This document shows, one piece after another, positions 1 through 8,263 of a stretch of 64,000 nucleotides of DNA. The stretch is from an uncultured archaeon (lineage in GTDB: Archaea > Halobacteriota > Methanosarcinia > Methanosarcinales > Methanoperedenaceae). The notes below the pieces were generated by a model that did no database searches, was not told the origin of the DNA, and was given only the letters and a program-made list of their open reading frames with translations. The DNA lies in the NCBI GenBank assembly GCA_902386135.1, contig CABMIB010000083.1:43361-107360 (forward strand), written 5' to 3'. Positions within the stretch are counted from its first letter, which is position 1. Each line of letters starts with the position of its first letter. A program made the translations under genes and the position numbers.

Positions 1-1
1 C

Positions 2-3000
2 GCCAGGCGAAAGGAATTCGATCATGAAGATGAAAAATCTGCAGACGATGATTTTTCCTCTCCTGAGGGCGATTTTATACCCCATGTGGATAACGACGGG
101 GACGATGGCCATAAAATAAGCAGCGCAACGATCACACTTAACGGAGAAACAATCGTCAGGCAAAAGGAATTCAAAAAAAATGTTAATTCGATCAATAAAT
201 CGATAAAACTGAAATCTCACAACAATCTGCAGGTGAAGCTCAACAGTAAGCCGGGCGGTTCAATAACCATATACATTCATGCAGCGCCTGTTGTTGAAAT
301 TGAGTTTCCAATAAAAAATGCCTACCATCCTGTTAGTGTCCCTCTTGATGGAACACCGGTTGAATTTAAAACTGCTGTCACCGGAACTATTAGAGGGAAC
401 GTTACAAATGCTACGATAAAAGTAAATAATGAAATCTTTGATGTACCTGTTATCAATGGCAGCTTTTACCAGGATGTAACACTGATCGAAAACGGCAACC
501 AGATAAGCGTTTCTGCTATAGATACGCTCGGTTACGCAGGAAATGCGGACATAGTCGCGTATGTGGAGAATACGAATAAAGAGCTGACAATGCCGCTTCC
601 CCCGCAAAACCCGTTTGAGAATGATAAGCTTGGCACGGGGCTGAATTACACTGCGTACCTGTACGAAACCCAGGGTATGGATGCAGCAGTTGCCTTCATC
701 TCAAGGAACCCTCACAATATCGTTGAAAACGGCAGTATCCGGGTAAGAATACCGGTTCCGGAAGAGAATGAAACGTACATAAGCACGTTAAGATCGATGG
801 GCATAGATGTTTTAGGTGTTATTAATGCGACCGACATCGGTGGTGAAATCCTCATTGAAGCGTCTTTACCCATTTCTAAGATACGTGAAGCAGGGGAACT
901 GGGTTTTATAACACGGGTCTATGTTGTTGCTACACCATATCTGGAATCAACTGCTGAAGGGGATGCCATTATAGGTGGTGACAGGGTAAGGAGCCTTGGG
1001 TTCACAGGTTTGAAGCCTGACGGCTCGAAGGTGAAAGTAGCTGTGATCGATGGTTCTACCTCGCCTCATGAAGCCAAAATCATGGATGTCATCCAAACAA
1101 TCGCGCCCGGCGCCAATGTAACCGCTTACAGAGAAGACTGGAACAATGAAATAGAAAATGCCACAGCCAATGGAGTGGATATAATCTCGGTATCACAATC
1201 AGCACCCAATCTAGACCTGGATGGGACTGACCCGATCTCTAAAAATATTACATTGGCGAGAGCAAACGGCATTCTTTATATCAATGCCGCAGGTAATTAC
1301 GCGCGGCTTCACTACAAAGGGACGTACCAGGACAATAATAAGAATGGCTGGCATGAATTCGCAAGTTTCAGCAAGGGATACGATGAGACATTAAATGCAG
1401 TATGGTCTTCTAAGCTAGATACTACTGTCACAGCGTACCTTCATTTAAACCCTGCTGATGCTGATAAACTAGATATTAAAATTGGAACTAATGATACCGA
1501 ACCGCTACTCTTAGATAGCAGTCAGGATCGCTACTCCAGAGGGGTGAGAGGCATAGCAATCCCGGTTAATGGATCAAGCGATGTTAGAATTTTCGTTACT
1601 AATTCAAGTAAATACAAATCTTCCGACGTGCTAGGAACACCTTTCCAGGTTTTTATCCTTCCTTCTTCCAGATCTGATCTTCCGTTATCAGAAATACTTG
1701 ACAAACAGAACCAGTGGGTTGATAATTATGTTAAGGAATCCAGCATAACAGCACCGGCTACAAGCAGATATTCGTTCACTGTAGGAGCCACACTTCCTAA
1801 TTTAGTCGAGCCGTACGTTAATACTGCCGCTTTTCTTACTGCAATTTACGGGAACCTACAAACAAACAAAGAATCTAAAGTGAAATATATGATTCTTGCA
1901 ACAGATATAAAAAATAAATTTTATCAAGGTGATCTTGCATACTTCAGCGGTCAGGGACCGGTATATGATGCTGCCGGCAACACGCTCATCAAACCCGATG
2001 TCGTTGCTCCCACCTTCGTCTCTACCTCTCACGGTATTTTTGGCGGCACATCCGCTTCAGCGCCTCATGTTGCAGGCGCTGCTGCCCTTGTGCTGAGCGC
2101 AAATCCGTATCTTACCCCGGACGAAGTACAGCAGGCTCTTGAAGAAAGCGCTGTTGATCTCGGGTCTGCGGGTAAGGACAATCAATACGGCTCAGGGAGG
2201 ATAGATGTATACCAGGCTGTGCAAAAAGTCTTGCCGGACTTGCGGCCTACAAATATCCAGGCTGTCCGTGATAGTGCAACAAAAGGTTTCACCGTAAAAG
2301 CGGATGTTAACAATGCCGGGCACGGGGTCACTCGAAACGTAGAGGTGCAGTTCCTTAAAGATAGCAGCGTCTTCAATACCTCCGTAATACCGGTATTAAA
2401 AGCAGGAGAGACCGTAACTCTGGAAACAAAGTGGATGGCTGAAAACTACGGTTCATATAATATATCGGTAATAGTTGACCCCGGGAAAAAGATCCCGGAA
2501 CTTGATGAGAACAACAATTATGCGAATGTAACAGTCGATGTAACCGGGCTTCCCGGCTGGGGCTTCAGTAAGAAATTAAGCATCAGGGGAACTACAGCAG
2601 GGGCGCAAACGAATTATCAGCTAAAGCTTACGGTCAGGAAAGGTTCCGGAACCGATGTGCCGGGTACGGTGTATCTTGGAAATAACGTGCGGAATGATTT
2701 CGGGGATATAAGGTTCACAAGATCGGACGGGGTTACTTTGCTGGACTACTGGGTAGAATCGTATGCGCCCGGTGGCAGTGCTGAGGTGTGGGTTGAGGTT
2801 GATTCGATACCGGAGAGTCCGGGGACGGCGGATGTGTACGTATATTACGGCAATGAATCTGCGGCATCAACCACTAGTGGAGCAAACACATTCATACAAT
2901 GGCACGGATATGACGAACAAAGTTTTATTGACTCTGCAATTGTGCCGCCCACAAATGTTGCGTATGAAGCAATGGTAATGAGAACAAGGAACCCTGCAAA

Positions 3001-3370
3001 TATTCTGTTCGGGTTGAGTGATAGCAGCACAATGATGCATGATCGTGTTATGATACAATCGATTAGCATAGACGGGGCGAATCTTAGAAATATCTATGCC
3101 ACGAACAATGGTGTAGAATTTTATTACTCAGAAACCCCACAATTTCCACAAGATGTTTGGATTCGGCTTTCTATTTTGGTTACGGAAGGAGTAGCCAGAT
3201 ACTATGTAGATGGCATTGAAATTGGGTCAGACGGGTTAGTTACCAACCTACCCGATGAGAATATGGGGTTACAGCAGCACATACGGAGTAGAACACCACA
3301 GGCGGGAAAACAAAACTTTTCTTTCGCAAGAAAGTATGTATTGCCAGAACCAATATGGGGGTTAGAATAA
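2..3370 (+). CDS. secreted subtilisin-like (S8) protease with CARDB, DUF2341 and LamG-like domains, 5' end missing
   Basis: The frame is open from base 2, so the start lies before the window; the first in-window start (GTG at 86) is internal. Counting from that GTG, the subtilase core carries Asp322 (VAVIDGS), His328 (SPHEAK) followed by an IAPGA motif, and Ser656 (GGTSASAPH). A CARDB-type beta domain follows (about 713-815), then DUF2341 (about 820-935) and a concanavalin-A/LamG-like tail ending PEPIWGLE. The many N-x-S/T sites and adhesion domains fit an extracellular protease at the S-layer. Asp and His are only six residues apart, much closer than in classical subtilases. The same DUF2341 plus tail occurs in the gene at 50082. 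Protease assignment is firm; substrate unknown. Confidence 0.9.
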   Translation, partial: ARRKEFDHEDEKSADDDFSSPEGDFIPHVDNDGDDGHKISSATITLNGETIVRQKEFKKNVNSINKSIKLKSHNNLQVKLNSKPGGSITIYIHAAPVVEIEFPIKNAYHPVSVPLDGTPVEFKTAVTGTIRGNVTNATIKVNNEIFDVPVINGSFYQDVTLIENGNQISVSAIDTLGYAGNADIVAYVENTNKELTMPLPPQNPFENDKLGTGLNYTAYLYETQGMDAAVAFISRNPHNIVENGSIRVRIPVPEENETYISTLRSMGIDVLGVINATDIGGEILIEASLPISKIREAGELGFITRVYVVATPYLESTAEGDAIIGGDRVRSLGFTGLKPDGSKVKVAVIDGSTSPHEAKIMDVIQTIAPGANVTAYREDWNNEIENATANGVDIISVSQSAPNLDLDGTDPISKNITLARANGILYINAAGNYARLHYKGTYQDNNKNGWHEFASFSKGYDETLNAVWSSKLDTTVTAYLHLNPADADKLDIKIGTNDTEPLLLDSSQDRYSRGVRGIAIPVNGSSDVRIFVTNSSKYKSSDVLGTPFQVFILPSSRSDLPLSEILDKQNQWVDNYVKESSITAPATSRYSFTVGATLPNLVEPYVNTAAFLTAIYGNLQTNKESKVKYMILATDIKNKFYQGDLAYFSGQGPVYDAAGNTLIKPDVVAPTFVSTSHGIFGGTSASAPHVAGAAALVLSANPYLTPDEVQQALEESAVDLGSAGKDNQYGSGRIDVYQAVQKVLPDLRPTNIQAVRDSATKGFTVKADVNNAGHGVTRNVEVQFLKDSSVFNTSVIPVLKAGETVTLETKWMAENYGSYNISVIVDPGKKIPELDENNNYANVTVDVTGLPGWGFSKKLSIRGTTAGAQTNYQLKLTVRKGSGTDVPGTVYLGNNVRNDFGDIRFTRSDGVTLLDYWVESYAPGGSAEVWVEVDSIPESPGTADVYVYYGNESAASTTSGANTFIQWHGYDEQSFIDSAIVPPTNVAYEAMVMRTRNPANILFGLSDSSTMMHDRVMIQSISIDGANLRNIYATNNGVEFYYSETPQFPQDVWIRLSILVTEGVARYYVDGIEIGSDGLVTNLPDENMGLQQHIRSRTPQAGKQNFSFARKYVLPEPIWGLE

Positions 3371-3520
3371 CAAATTTTTTCTTATTTCATCGATTCAAGA
3401 TGAATCAATGAGACTTTCCAGAAGAGGAGGTACATTTGTTGATATGATTTAAATATTCGAGTCTTCAGATGGTGTAAACTCATTATGTGCTGGCGTTGTA
3501 CAGTGTAAGGTTTAGTTCGT

Positions 3521-3568
3521 GGTATCAAGAACCCCACCGCCTTTTAAGGTTGTGGGGTTCTTGATACC
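3521..3568. repeat. perfect 17-bp inverted repeat upstream of IS200-like transposase
   Basis: Arms 3521-3537 and 3552-3568 (GGTATCAAGAACCCCAC and its complement) enclose a 14-nt loop that itself holds the palindrome CCTTTTAAGG. It sits about 110 bp before the HUH transposase start. IS200/IS605 elements carry subterminal hairpins recognised by TnpA, and IS200 has a terminator-like hairpin near its left end, so this is probably the left-end structure. It could also be an ordinary terminator for the upstream protease gene. Confidence 0.6.
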
Positions 3569-3678
3569 ATCGTTTTTTGAATAGTAGTCCGTAATTAGGA
3601 TGCGAGAGGATAGTTGCATATCCCTTCGCAAACAAACTTTCGGGTAGCGTGAAGCTTCTCGAATACTGGAGGCATTCA

Positions 3679-4485
3679 ATGGAATTCGATAGGTGTAGCC
3701 ATAGCCTTGGCGAGAGTAACTACTATTTCCAGTTCACGCCGAAATACCGACGTGATGTATTTAGGGATGTTATCCTTAAAAAGGCTTGTGAGGAATCTTT
3801 TCTCAGAATAGCTGAAAAATACAAAATAATTGTTCGTGCTCTGGAATTCGGCCCAGATCACGTTCATCTGTTTGTAGGTAATTGCAAGAAATATAGTGTT
3901 CCACAGATTGCTCAATATTTCAAAGGAGCAAGAGGAGTAAGTTCAAGGGAACTTCGTGAACGATACTGGGAGCATGTTAGAGTAAAAGAATATGACCACT
4001 CTTTCTGGAGTGGCGGCTACTTTTACGAATCAGTAAGTAGAGTAACAAGTGAATCAGTGGAATACTACATAAATCGACAGCAAGGGAAACAGTGGGCAAA
4101 CATAGAGGATATCCCAAAACTTAAAAAGGCTTGTGGAAAAATAATACATATGACATTTAGGGAAGTGGATGATAAGCTGTGGGTAAAGGTCAAGCCATTC
4201 CTGCCACCAAGAAAACCAAAAACAGGGAGACTCAGAACTGATGAGAGAATAGCATTCGATGGTATCCTATATGGGCTGACTACTGGCTGTGCATGGTCAG
4301 ATACACCAAGGACATATGGAACGAAATCAACAATTCATAGGTTACACTTGGAACTCTGCAAGAATGGAGCATACAAACAAATTTTCCAAATGTTTGTCTC
4401 AGAAAGGTACGAGCTAAAAAAGCTCAATTTATCCATTTGCTCGATTGATACCGATTCCATTCATGCTAAAAAGGAGGAGATATAG
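3679..4485 (+). CDS. chimeric transposase: IS200-type HUH TnpA fused to N-terminal part of IS5-type transposase
   Basis: The start is the ATG at 3679, six bases after GGAGG (3668-3672); an upstream in-frame GTG at 3649 has no such site. Residues about 1-147 are a Y1 HUH transposase: HUH motif DHVHLFV and a candidate nucleophile Tyr in the stretch SVEYYINRQQ. From the internal ATG at 4150 the protein is an IS5/IS427-type transposase: the DUF4096-like helix-turn-helix region (DERIAFDGILYGL, WSDTPRTYG) and the first DDE aspartate in IDTDSIHAK. The frame stops at a TAG (4483-4485), and the rest of the IS5 enzyme continues in the -1 frame. The fused ORF is probably a recombination product, not a working bifunctional enzyme. 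Confidence 0.75.
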   Translation: MEFDRCSHSLGESNYYFQFTPKYRRDVFRDVILKKACEESFLRIAEKYKIIVRALEFGPDHVHLFVGNCKKYSVPQIAQYFKGARGVSSRELRERYWEHVRVKEYDHSFWSGGYFYESVSRVTSESVEYYINRQQGKQWANIEDIPKLKKACGKIIHMTFREVDDKLWVKVKPFLPPRKPKTGRLRTDERIAFDGILYGLTTGCAWSDTPRTYGTKSTIHRLHLELCKNGAYKQIFQMFVSERYELKKLNLSICSIDTDSIHAKKEEI

Positions 4486-4979
4486 GCTATGATGGGTATA
4501 AGAAGGTGAAGGGATCAAAGATAAGCATACTAGCAGATAAAGATGGATTACCATTATCTGTTGCATTATTTCCTGCAAACATACATGACTCAAAGACTTA
4601 CAAGCCAACAATAGAAGACTTCAAGATAAACAGAGAAGCAGGAAGGCCAATAACAAGACCTAAAGCTATGAACTGTGATTCAGCTTACGATTCAGAAGAG
4701 ATTAGAAGTTACAACAGGAGAAGAGGTATAAAATCTAACATACCGGTGAATGAGAGAAACAGAAAAAATAAAAAGAGGGGGAGGCCAAAGAAGTTCATGC
4801 AACTGGATTATAAATTCAGAAGATATGTAGAAAGGGCTTTTGCCTGGCTAACTTCTTTTAAAAGATTAGCCCTCAGGTATGAGATCGAAGAGAAGTCTCT
4901 TATTGGTTTGCTCTACTTAGTATCTTCTCTCATTTATGGAGAGTTTTGGGATGAACTCGAAGATAAAGGAGGGTGTTAA
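4473..4979 (+). CDS. IS5-type transposase, C-terminal part in the -1 frame
   Basis: This frame continues the IS5 transposase from the run TAAAAAG at 4467-4473. After a one-base backward slip the translation GGDIGYDGYKKVKGSK joins the family pattern. It has DSAYDSEEI (second catalytic Asp) and an R-x7-E-type end (RYVERAFAWLTSFKRL), and is about 165 residues long. Many IS5/IS427 elements make their transposase by programmed -1 frameshifting at A-rich heptamers. TAAAAAG is close to but not the best such site (A AAA AAG), so either a programmed shift or a simple one-base lesion is possible. The first stand-alone ATG/GTG start is 4506, which would miss part of the catalytic core. Confidence 0.7.
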   Translation, partial: GGDIGYDGYKKVKGSKISILADKDGLPLSVALFPANIHDSKTYKPTIEDFKINREAGRPITRPKAMNCDSAYDSEEIRSYNRRRGIKSNIPVNERNRKNKKRGRPKKFMQLDYKFRRYVERAFAWLTSFKRLALRYEIEEKSLIGLLYLVSSLIYGEFWDELEDKGGC

Positions 4980-5066
4980 GTATCGCAGTATCATGGGATT
5001 TAAAAGCATCCCATAAAGATTTAATAGAACCAAGAAGAGAGCACCTTGAGAATCGGCTTAAGAGGT

Positions 5067-5156
5067 TCACATAAATGTTGTTATATAGAATGCAATAATA
5101 ATCAAACTTACAATAGCCTCAGCTATTATAATTTTTTTAACCATGTCGTCGTCCAT
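5067..5156 (-). CDS. possible 29-residue single-pass membrane peptide
   Basis: ATG at 5156 gives MDDDMVKKIIIAEAIV and then a hydrophobic stretch (SLIIIAFYITTFM), i.e. a short cytoplasmic head and one membrane helix. It overlaps the end of the 49-codon frame above it by 20 bases, as in a coupled pair. No strong ribosome site is seen and no family is recognised. It lies in the IS-rich gap and may be chance. Confidence 0.25.
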   Translation of the reverse strand: MDDDMVKKIIIAEAIVSLIIIAFYITTFM

Positions 5157-5286
5157 TGTTCATCTCTTTGCCGACGTTGCTAAAAATATTCCTCTCGTAG
5201 CCGATACTGATCTCCTTATCCAAGCTAAAGTAAGATTTTATTGCATTTTTTAAGTTTCTGAAACAGCTTGTGATGTAATCTATCAT
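5137..5286 (-). CDS. possible 49-residue small protein, unrecognised
   Basis: ATG at 5286 preceded by GGTGG with a 5-base spacer; the product begins MIDYITSCFRNLKNAIKSYF and ends NNGRRHG. The mixed polar/hydrophobic composition and ribosome site make it a reasonable small gene, but no domain is recognised and it sits between IS remnants. It could be the tail of a degraded gene. Upstream is the 83-bp MITE. Confidence 0.3.
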   Translation of the reverse strand: MIDYITSCFRNLKNAIKSYFSLDKEISIGYERNIFSNVGKEMNNGRRHG

Positions 5287-5340
5287 ATATCCACCACTTA
5301 CAATAAATGTTATTACACATATTTTAATGTTTGCCTAACT

Positions 5341-5423
5341 GGTTCTGTTAAGTCTATGTAGGATAAAGGAAGGTGTTAAGTATCGTGGGATTTAAGAGCA
5401 TCCCACAATGATTTAACAGAACC
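5341..5423. mobile_element. 83-bp MITE-like deletion derivative of the IS5-type element
   Basis: It begins GGTTCTGTTAAGTC and ends GATTTAACAGAACC, terminal inverted repeats that match at 13 of 14 positions. Its right two thirds (5360-5423) closely match the last 70 bp of the full IS (4962-5031), including the small hairpin TGGGAT...ATCCCA. The transposase gene is absent. It therefore supplies the left-end sequence that the neighbouring IS5 copy lacks. No clear target duplication is seen. Confidence 0.75.
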
Positions 5424-5443
5424 TTATCCGCTGCAATCGGTTA

Positions 5444-6523
5444 TTACACATCCTTCGCCATGCGCAACTTTAACAGGCTCTCTCTCAACGCATGATAGGC
5501 AACTTCATAAGAATATCTTTCTTTCATCCGTTGCGCATTGGCACGACCCATTTTAATCCTTAAACTTTTATCCTCAATTAATTGCGAAATCTTTAGATAC
5601 CATTCATCTTCTGAATCCGCAAGGAAACCATTTTCACTATTAAAGACTATTTCGTTATTTACTCCAATCGGCGATGCTACTGAAGGGATACCTACTGCAC
5701 CATATTGTAAAAGTTTGTAGCCTCCCTTTCCTCTTGTCCATTCATTATCTGGAAGCGGCATAATTCCAATATCGAAATTCTGTATGTCTGAAATCTCCGT
5801 GTTCATATTCCATCTTTTCACCTTGAATCTTACCCCATCTAAATTTATATTTGACGCACCTATGAATTCAAAAATTAAATTCGGATATTTATTAGATAAT
5901 TTCTTAAATATTTCCTTACACGGACAAAGATATCCCTGCGTGGAAGGGCTACCTATCCATCCGACTACAACTTCTTCTTTATGAGCGTCCTCTTTTGAGC
6001 AGTAGTTTTTAACATCGATTGGACCAGTTATTTTCAATACATTTTTATTTCCACGTTCGTTAACATATCTCTTTGTATATTCGTTTTCTAATATTATTAG
6101 ATCATAAAGAGGGATTTGAGAATCAAATCGATTCTTATTATAACATTGTGCATCCGCATAGATTGCATCGTCAAAATCAAAAACAATTTTCCTATGGTAT
6201 AGACTTTTTATGATTTTCACGACAATATTTGGAAGTAAAACTTTTTGAATAAATATTATGTCGTAGAATTTTGCTATGCTGATAAGCCTCAGTGTTTGAA
6301 AGCTCGAAAAAAGTACATCGCATAGCCCAATAAATTTGTAAATCAAATTTCGCAGAAAAAAATTTTCAGGCCAATACCCATGCAAATAATAGTCCAGGCC
6401 AGTTCTGTAAAGAAGTACTTTGTAATCTATTTTATCTTTCAAGAAAAATGGTAAATACTGATATACTCTGGTTCTGCTACTAGCAGCAATTTTAGGAGCA
6501 ATAACCAAAAACAAAATCTTCAT
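5444..6523 (-). CDS. GT-B glycosyltransferase (GT4-like)
   Basis: A 359-residue protein with the Rossmann-like start MKILFLVIAPKIAASSRTRV and a C-terminal half typical of GT4 enzymes: VVGWIGSPST, then IGIMPLPDNEWTRGKGGYKLLQYGAVGIPSVASPIGVNNEIV, the nucleotide-sugar binding region with its E/G-rich loop. It probably adds a sugar to a lipid-linked surface glycan at the cytoplasmic membrane face. It is the last gene of the AT-rich minus-strand glycan cluster, 9 bp after the DegT aminotransferase gene. Donor and acceptor cannot be read from sequence. Confidence 0.85.
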   Translation of the reverse strand: MKILFLVIAPKIAASSRTRVYQYLPFFLKDKIDYKVLLYRTGLDYYLHGYWPENFFLRNLIYKFIGLCDVLFSSFQTLRLISIAKFYDIIFIQKVLLPNIVVKIIKSLYHRKIVFDFDDAIYADAQCYNKNRFDSQIPLYDLIILENEYTKRYVNERGNKNVLKITGPIDVKNYCSKEDAHKEEVVVGWIGSPSTQGYLCPCKEIFKKLSNKYPNLIFEFIGASNINLDGVRFKVKRWNMNTEISDIQNFDIGIMPLPDNEWTRGKGGYKLLQYGAVGIPSVASPIGVNNEIVFNSENGFLADSEDEWYLKISQLIEDKSLRIKMGRANAQRMKERYSYEVAYHALRESLLKLRMAKDV

Positions 6524-6532
6524 ACAGTTGCC

Positions 6533-7657
6533 TTATAAGCTATTAATTTCACCGAACTTGATTATTTCGCCGACAATTTTTTCGAAATCAGTTTCGGACA
6601 TATCTGGATAAAGCGGAAGTGTTAATAACTTCTGCCAGACTCTCTCTGTTACCGGAAGGTCCGCTTTTACTTCTTTGAAAACTTTAAAATGATGGATTGG
6701 TTCATAATGAACCCCTGTAGAAACGCCTTTAGTCTGTAAATATTCATGTAATTCATTCCTTTTCGGAACCTTGATTACATAGTTGTGACGATCGCTATAG
6801 GCATAATTTTTTTCAACAGGAGTTTCAATCCAGTTAATATCCTTAAATGCTTCATCATACTTGTTAGCATATTTTCTACGAATCAGGTTATGTTCATCTA
6901 GTACTTTAAGCTGCGCCAATCCAATAACCGAAGTAATATCGTTCATATGATATTTGAATCCCAGACTATCTATTGAATATCTCCAAGAATAACCTTTTTC
7001 AGCAGATCTAGTCCATGTATCTTTGTCTATTCCGAGCCATCTTAATTTATTGAGCTTATTATATATCACCTCATCATTGGTAGTTATCATCCCTCCATCG
7101 CCTGTTGGAAGATTTTTTACTGCATGGAAACTAAAACAACCTATAACGCCAATTGAACCTAGCATTTTATCTTTATATTTGCCTCCACAACCATGTGCGT
7201 TATCCTCTATAATCCACAAATTATTTTCCTTTGCTAATTTCATTATTTCCTCCATCCTGCATGCGTGACCCCCATAATGAACAGGAATAATTGCCTTTGT
7301 TTTTGAGGTTATTTTTCTTTCAATATCAGTAGGATTGATACATAAAGTATCTTCTTCAATATCAGCAAAAATAGGTGTAGCTCCACAATATAATGGAGCA
7401 AGTGCTGTAGATACAAATGTTATTGAAGGAACAATCACTTCATCGCCTTTTCTGATTCCCAGAACTAGATTTGCCAGATGCAAAGCGGCAGTTGCAGAAT
7501 TTACACCAACTGCATATTTCACACCTATATAATTGGCGAATTTTTTCTCAAATTCAGCGGTCTTGTTACCAAGTCCAATCCAACCTAAATCAAAAATTTT
7601 TTCTAATTCAGGTAATATTTCAGCTTTATTCATTTTCGGTTTAAATATCGGTATCAT
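6533..7657 (-). CDS. DegT/DnrJ/EryC1/StrS-type sugar aminotransferase
   Basis: A 374-residue PLP enzyme of fold type I. The pyridoxal lysine lies in FSFHAVKNLPTGDGG, with upstream NSATAALHLA (phosphate binding) and IIEDNAHGCGG (cofactor Asp). These enzymes transaminate 3- or 4-keto nucleotide sugars. Here the substrate could be the dTDP-4-keto-6-deoxyglucose made by RmlB in the same cluster, giving an amino sugar for the surface glycan. The ATG has GGTGAG six bases upstream. The class is firm; the exact product sugar is inferred. Confidence 0.9.
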   Translation of the reverse strand: MIPIFKPKMNKAEILPELEKIFDLGWIGLGNKTAEFEKKFANYIGVKYAVGVNSATAALHLANLVLGIRKGDEVIVPSITFVSTALAPLYCGATPIFADIEEDTLCINPTDIERKITSKTKAIIPVHYGGHACRMEEIMKLAKENNLWIIEDNAHGCGGKYKDKMLGSIGVIGCFSFHAVKNLPTGDGGMITTNDEVIYNKLNKLRWLGIDKDTWTRSAEKGYSWRYSIDSLGFKYHMNDITSVIGLAQLKVLDEHNLIRRKYANKYDEAFKDINWIETPVEKNYAYSDRHNYVIKVPKRNELHEYLQTKGVSTGVHYEPIHHFKVFKEVKADLPVTERVWQKLLTLPLYPDMSETDFEKIVGEIIKFGEINSL

Positions 7658-7673
7658 TTTATTCTCACCATTG

Positions 7674-8237
7674 TTAATGTTCTTTCACGACTTCTAACTC
7701 AATCCATACTGAATGAACTACATTAATAAGGTGGTCTCTTAAAAATTTTTTGAATGGGAAAAACGGCAGGTTAAATGGTGGAAGATAATTATATTTTACA
7801 TTTTTTAATTGAAAGTTTGTATTGATGTTGTAGTCTGAGCCATACCATTTATCATCTGTAAAATATCTAAATGTTTCTATTGTTATGACCTGTTTATGTG
7901 TTGGATCCTTCCATTGCGTTACTGATGACCACTGTGGAAAACTTGCCTTTATTATTGCCCCGTTCCGACAAATTCTGTAAAGTTCTTGCATAAATGGAAT
8001 AAAATTTATAATATGCTCGAAAAGAAAATTTGAATATACCAAGTCAATTGTATTATCTTCGAAAGGTAGTCCATTTTCGTTAACATCATAGACAATATCA
8101 ACCCCTTCTAATTTTGCAGTATCCACTCCAATATATCCCTTTTGTTTTCGGCTACCACAGCCTAAATCAACACAAATAGTATCATTGTTTATATTGAATC
8201 TCTGTTTTAACAACTCACGGCTGTACTTCTCCAACAA
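7674..8237 (-). CDS. class I SAM-dependent methyltransferase
   Basis: A 187-residue protein with SAM motif I CVDLGCGSRKQKGYIGVD (about residues 22-40), followed by the acidic VDIVYDVNE and the Methyltransf_11-like segment LPFEDNTIDLVYSNFLFEHI. It starts at a TTG just after GGGGGA. The position between the aminotransferase and a B12-radical SAM gene suggests methylation of a sugar or of a glycan end group. It is too short to carry an extra substrate domain, and the target is unknown. Confidence 0.8.
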   Translation of the reverse strand: MLEKYSRELLKQRFNINNDTICVDLGCGSRKQKGYIGVDTAKLEGVDIVYDVNENGLPFEDNTIDLVYSNFLFEHIINFIPFMQELYRICRNGAIIKASFPQWSSVTQWKDPTHKQVITIETFRYFTDDKWYGSDYNINTNFQLKNVKYNYLPPFNLPFFPFKKFLRDHLINVVHSVWIELEVVKEH

Positions 8238-8263
8238 TAATCCCCCTTTACTATTTTAAAAAC

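Larger units (their letters stand above)
3521..5031 (+). mobile_element. composite IS remnant: IS200/IS605-type tnpA joined to an IS5-type transposase
   Basis: The segment runs from the left hairpin (3521) to an IS5-type right terminal repeat at 5018-5031 (GATTTAATAGAACC). Inside are an HUH transposase, an IS5/DUF4096 transposase N-terminus in the same frame, and the DDE C-terminus in the -1 frame. No matching IS5 left repeat (GGTTCTGTTAA) is visible before the IS5 part, so that end was probably lost when the two elements became joined. The exact IS200 right end cannot be placed. Probably immobile as a unit. Confidence 0.7.

Noticed and set aside
5341..5423. Attachment sites or terminator for the glycan operon
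   Set aside because: The match to the ends of the adjacent IS and the terminal inverted repeats explain it better as a MITE.
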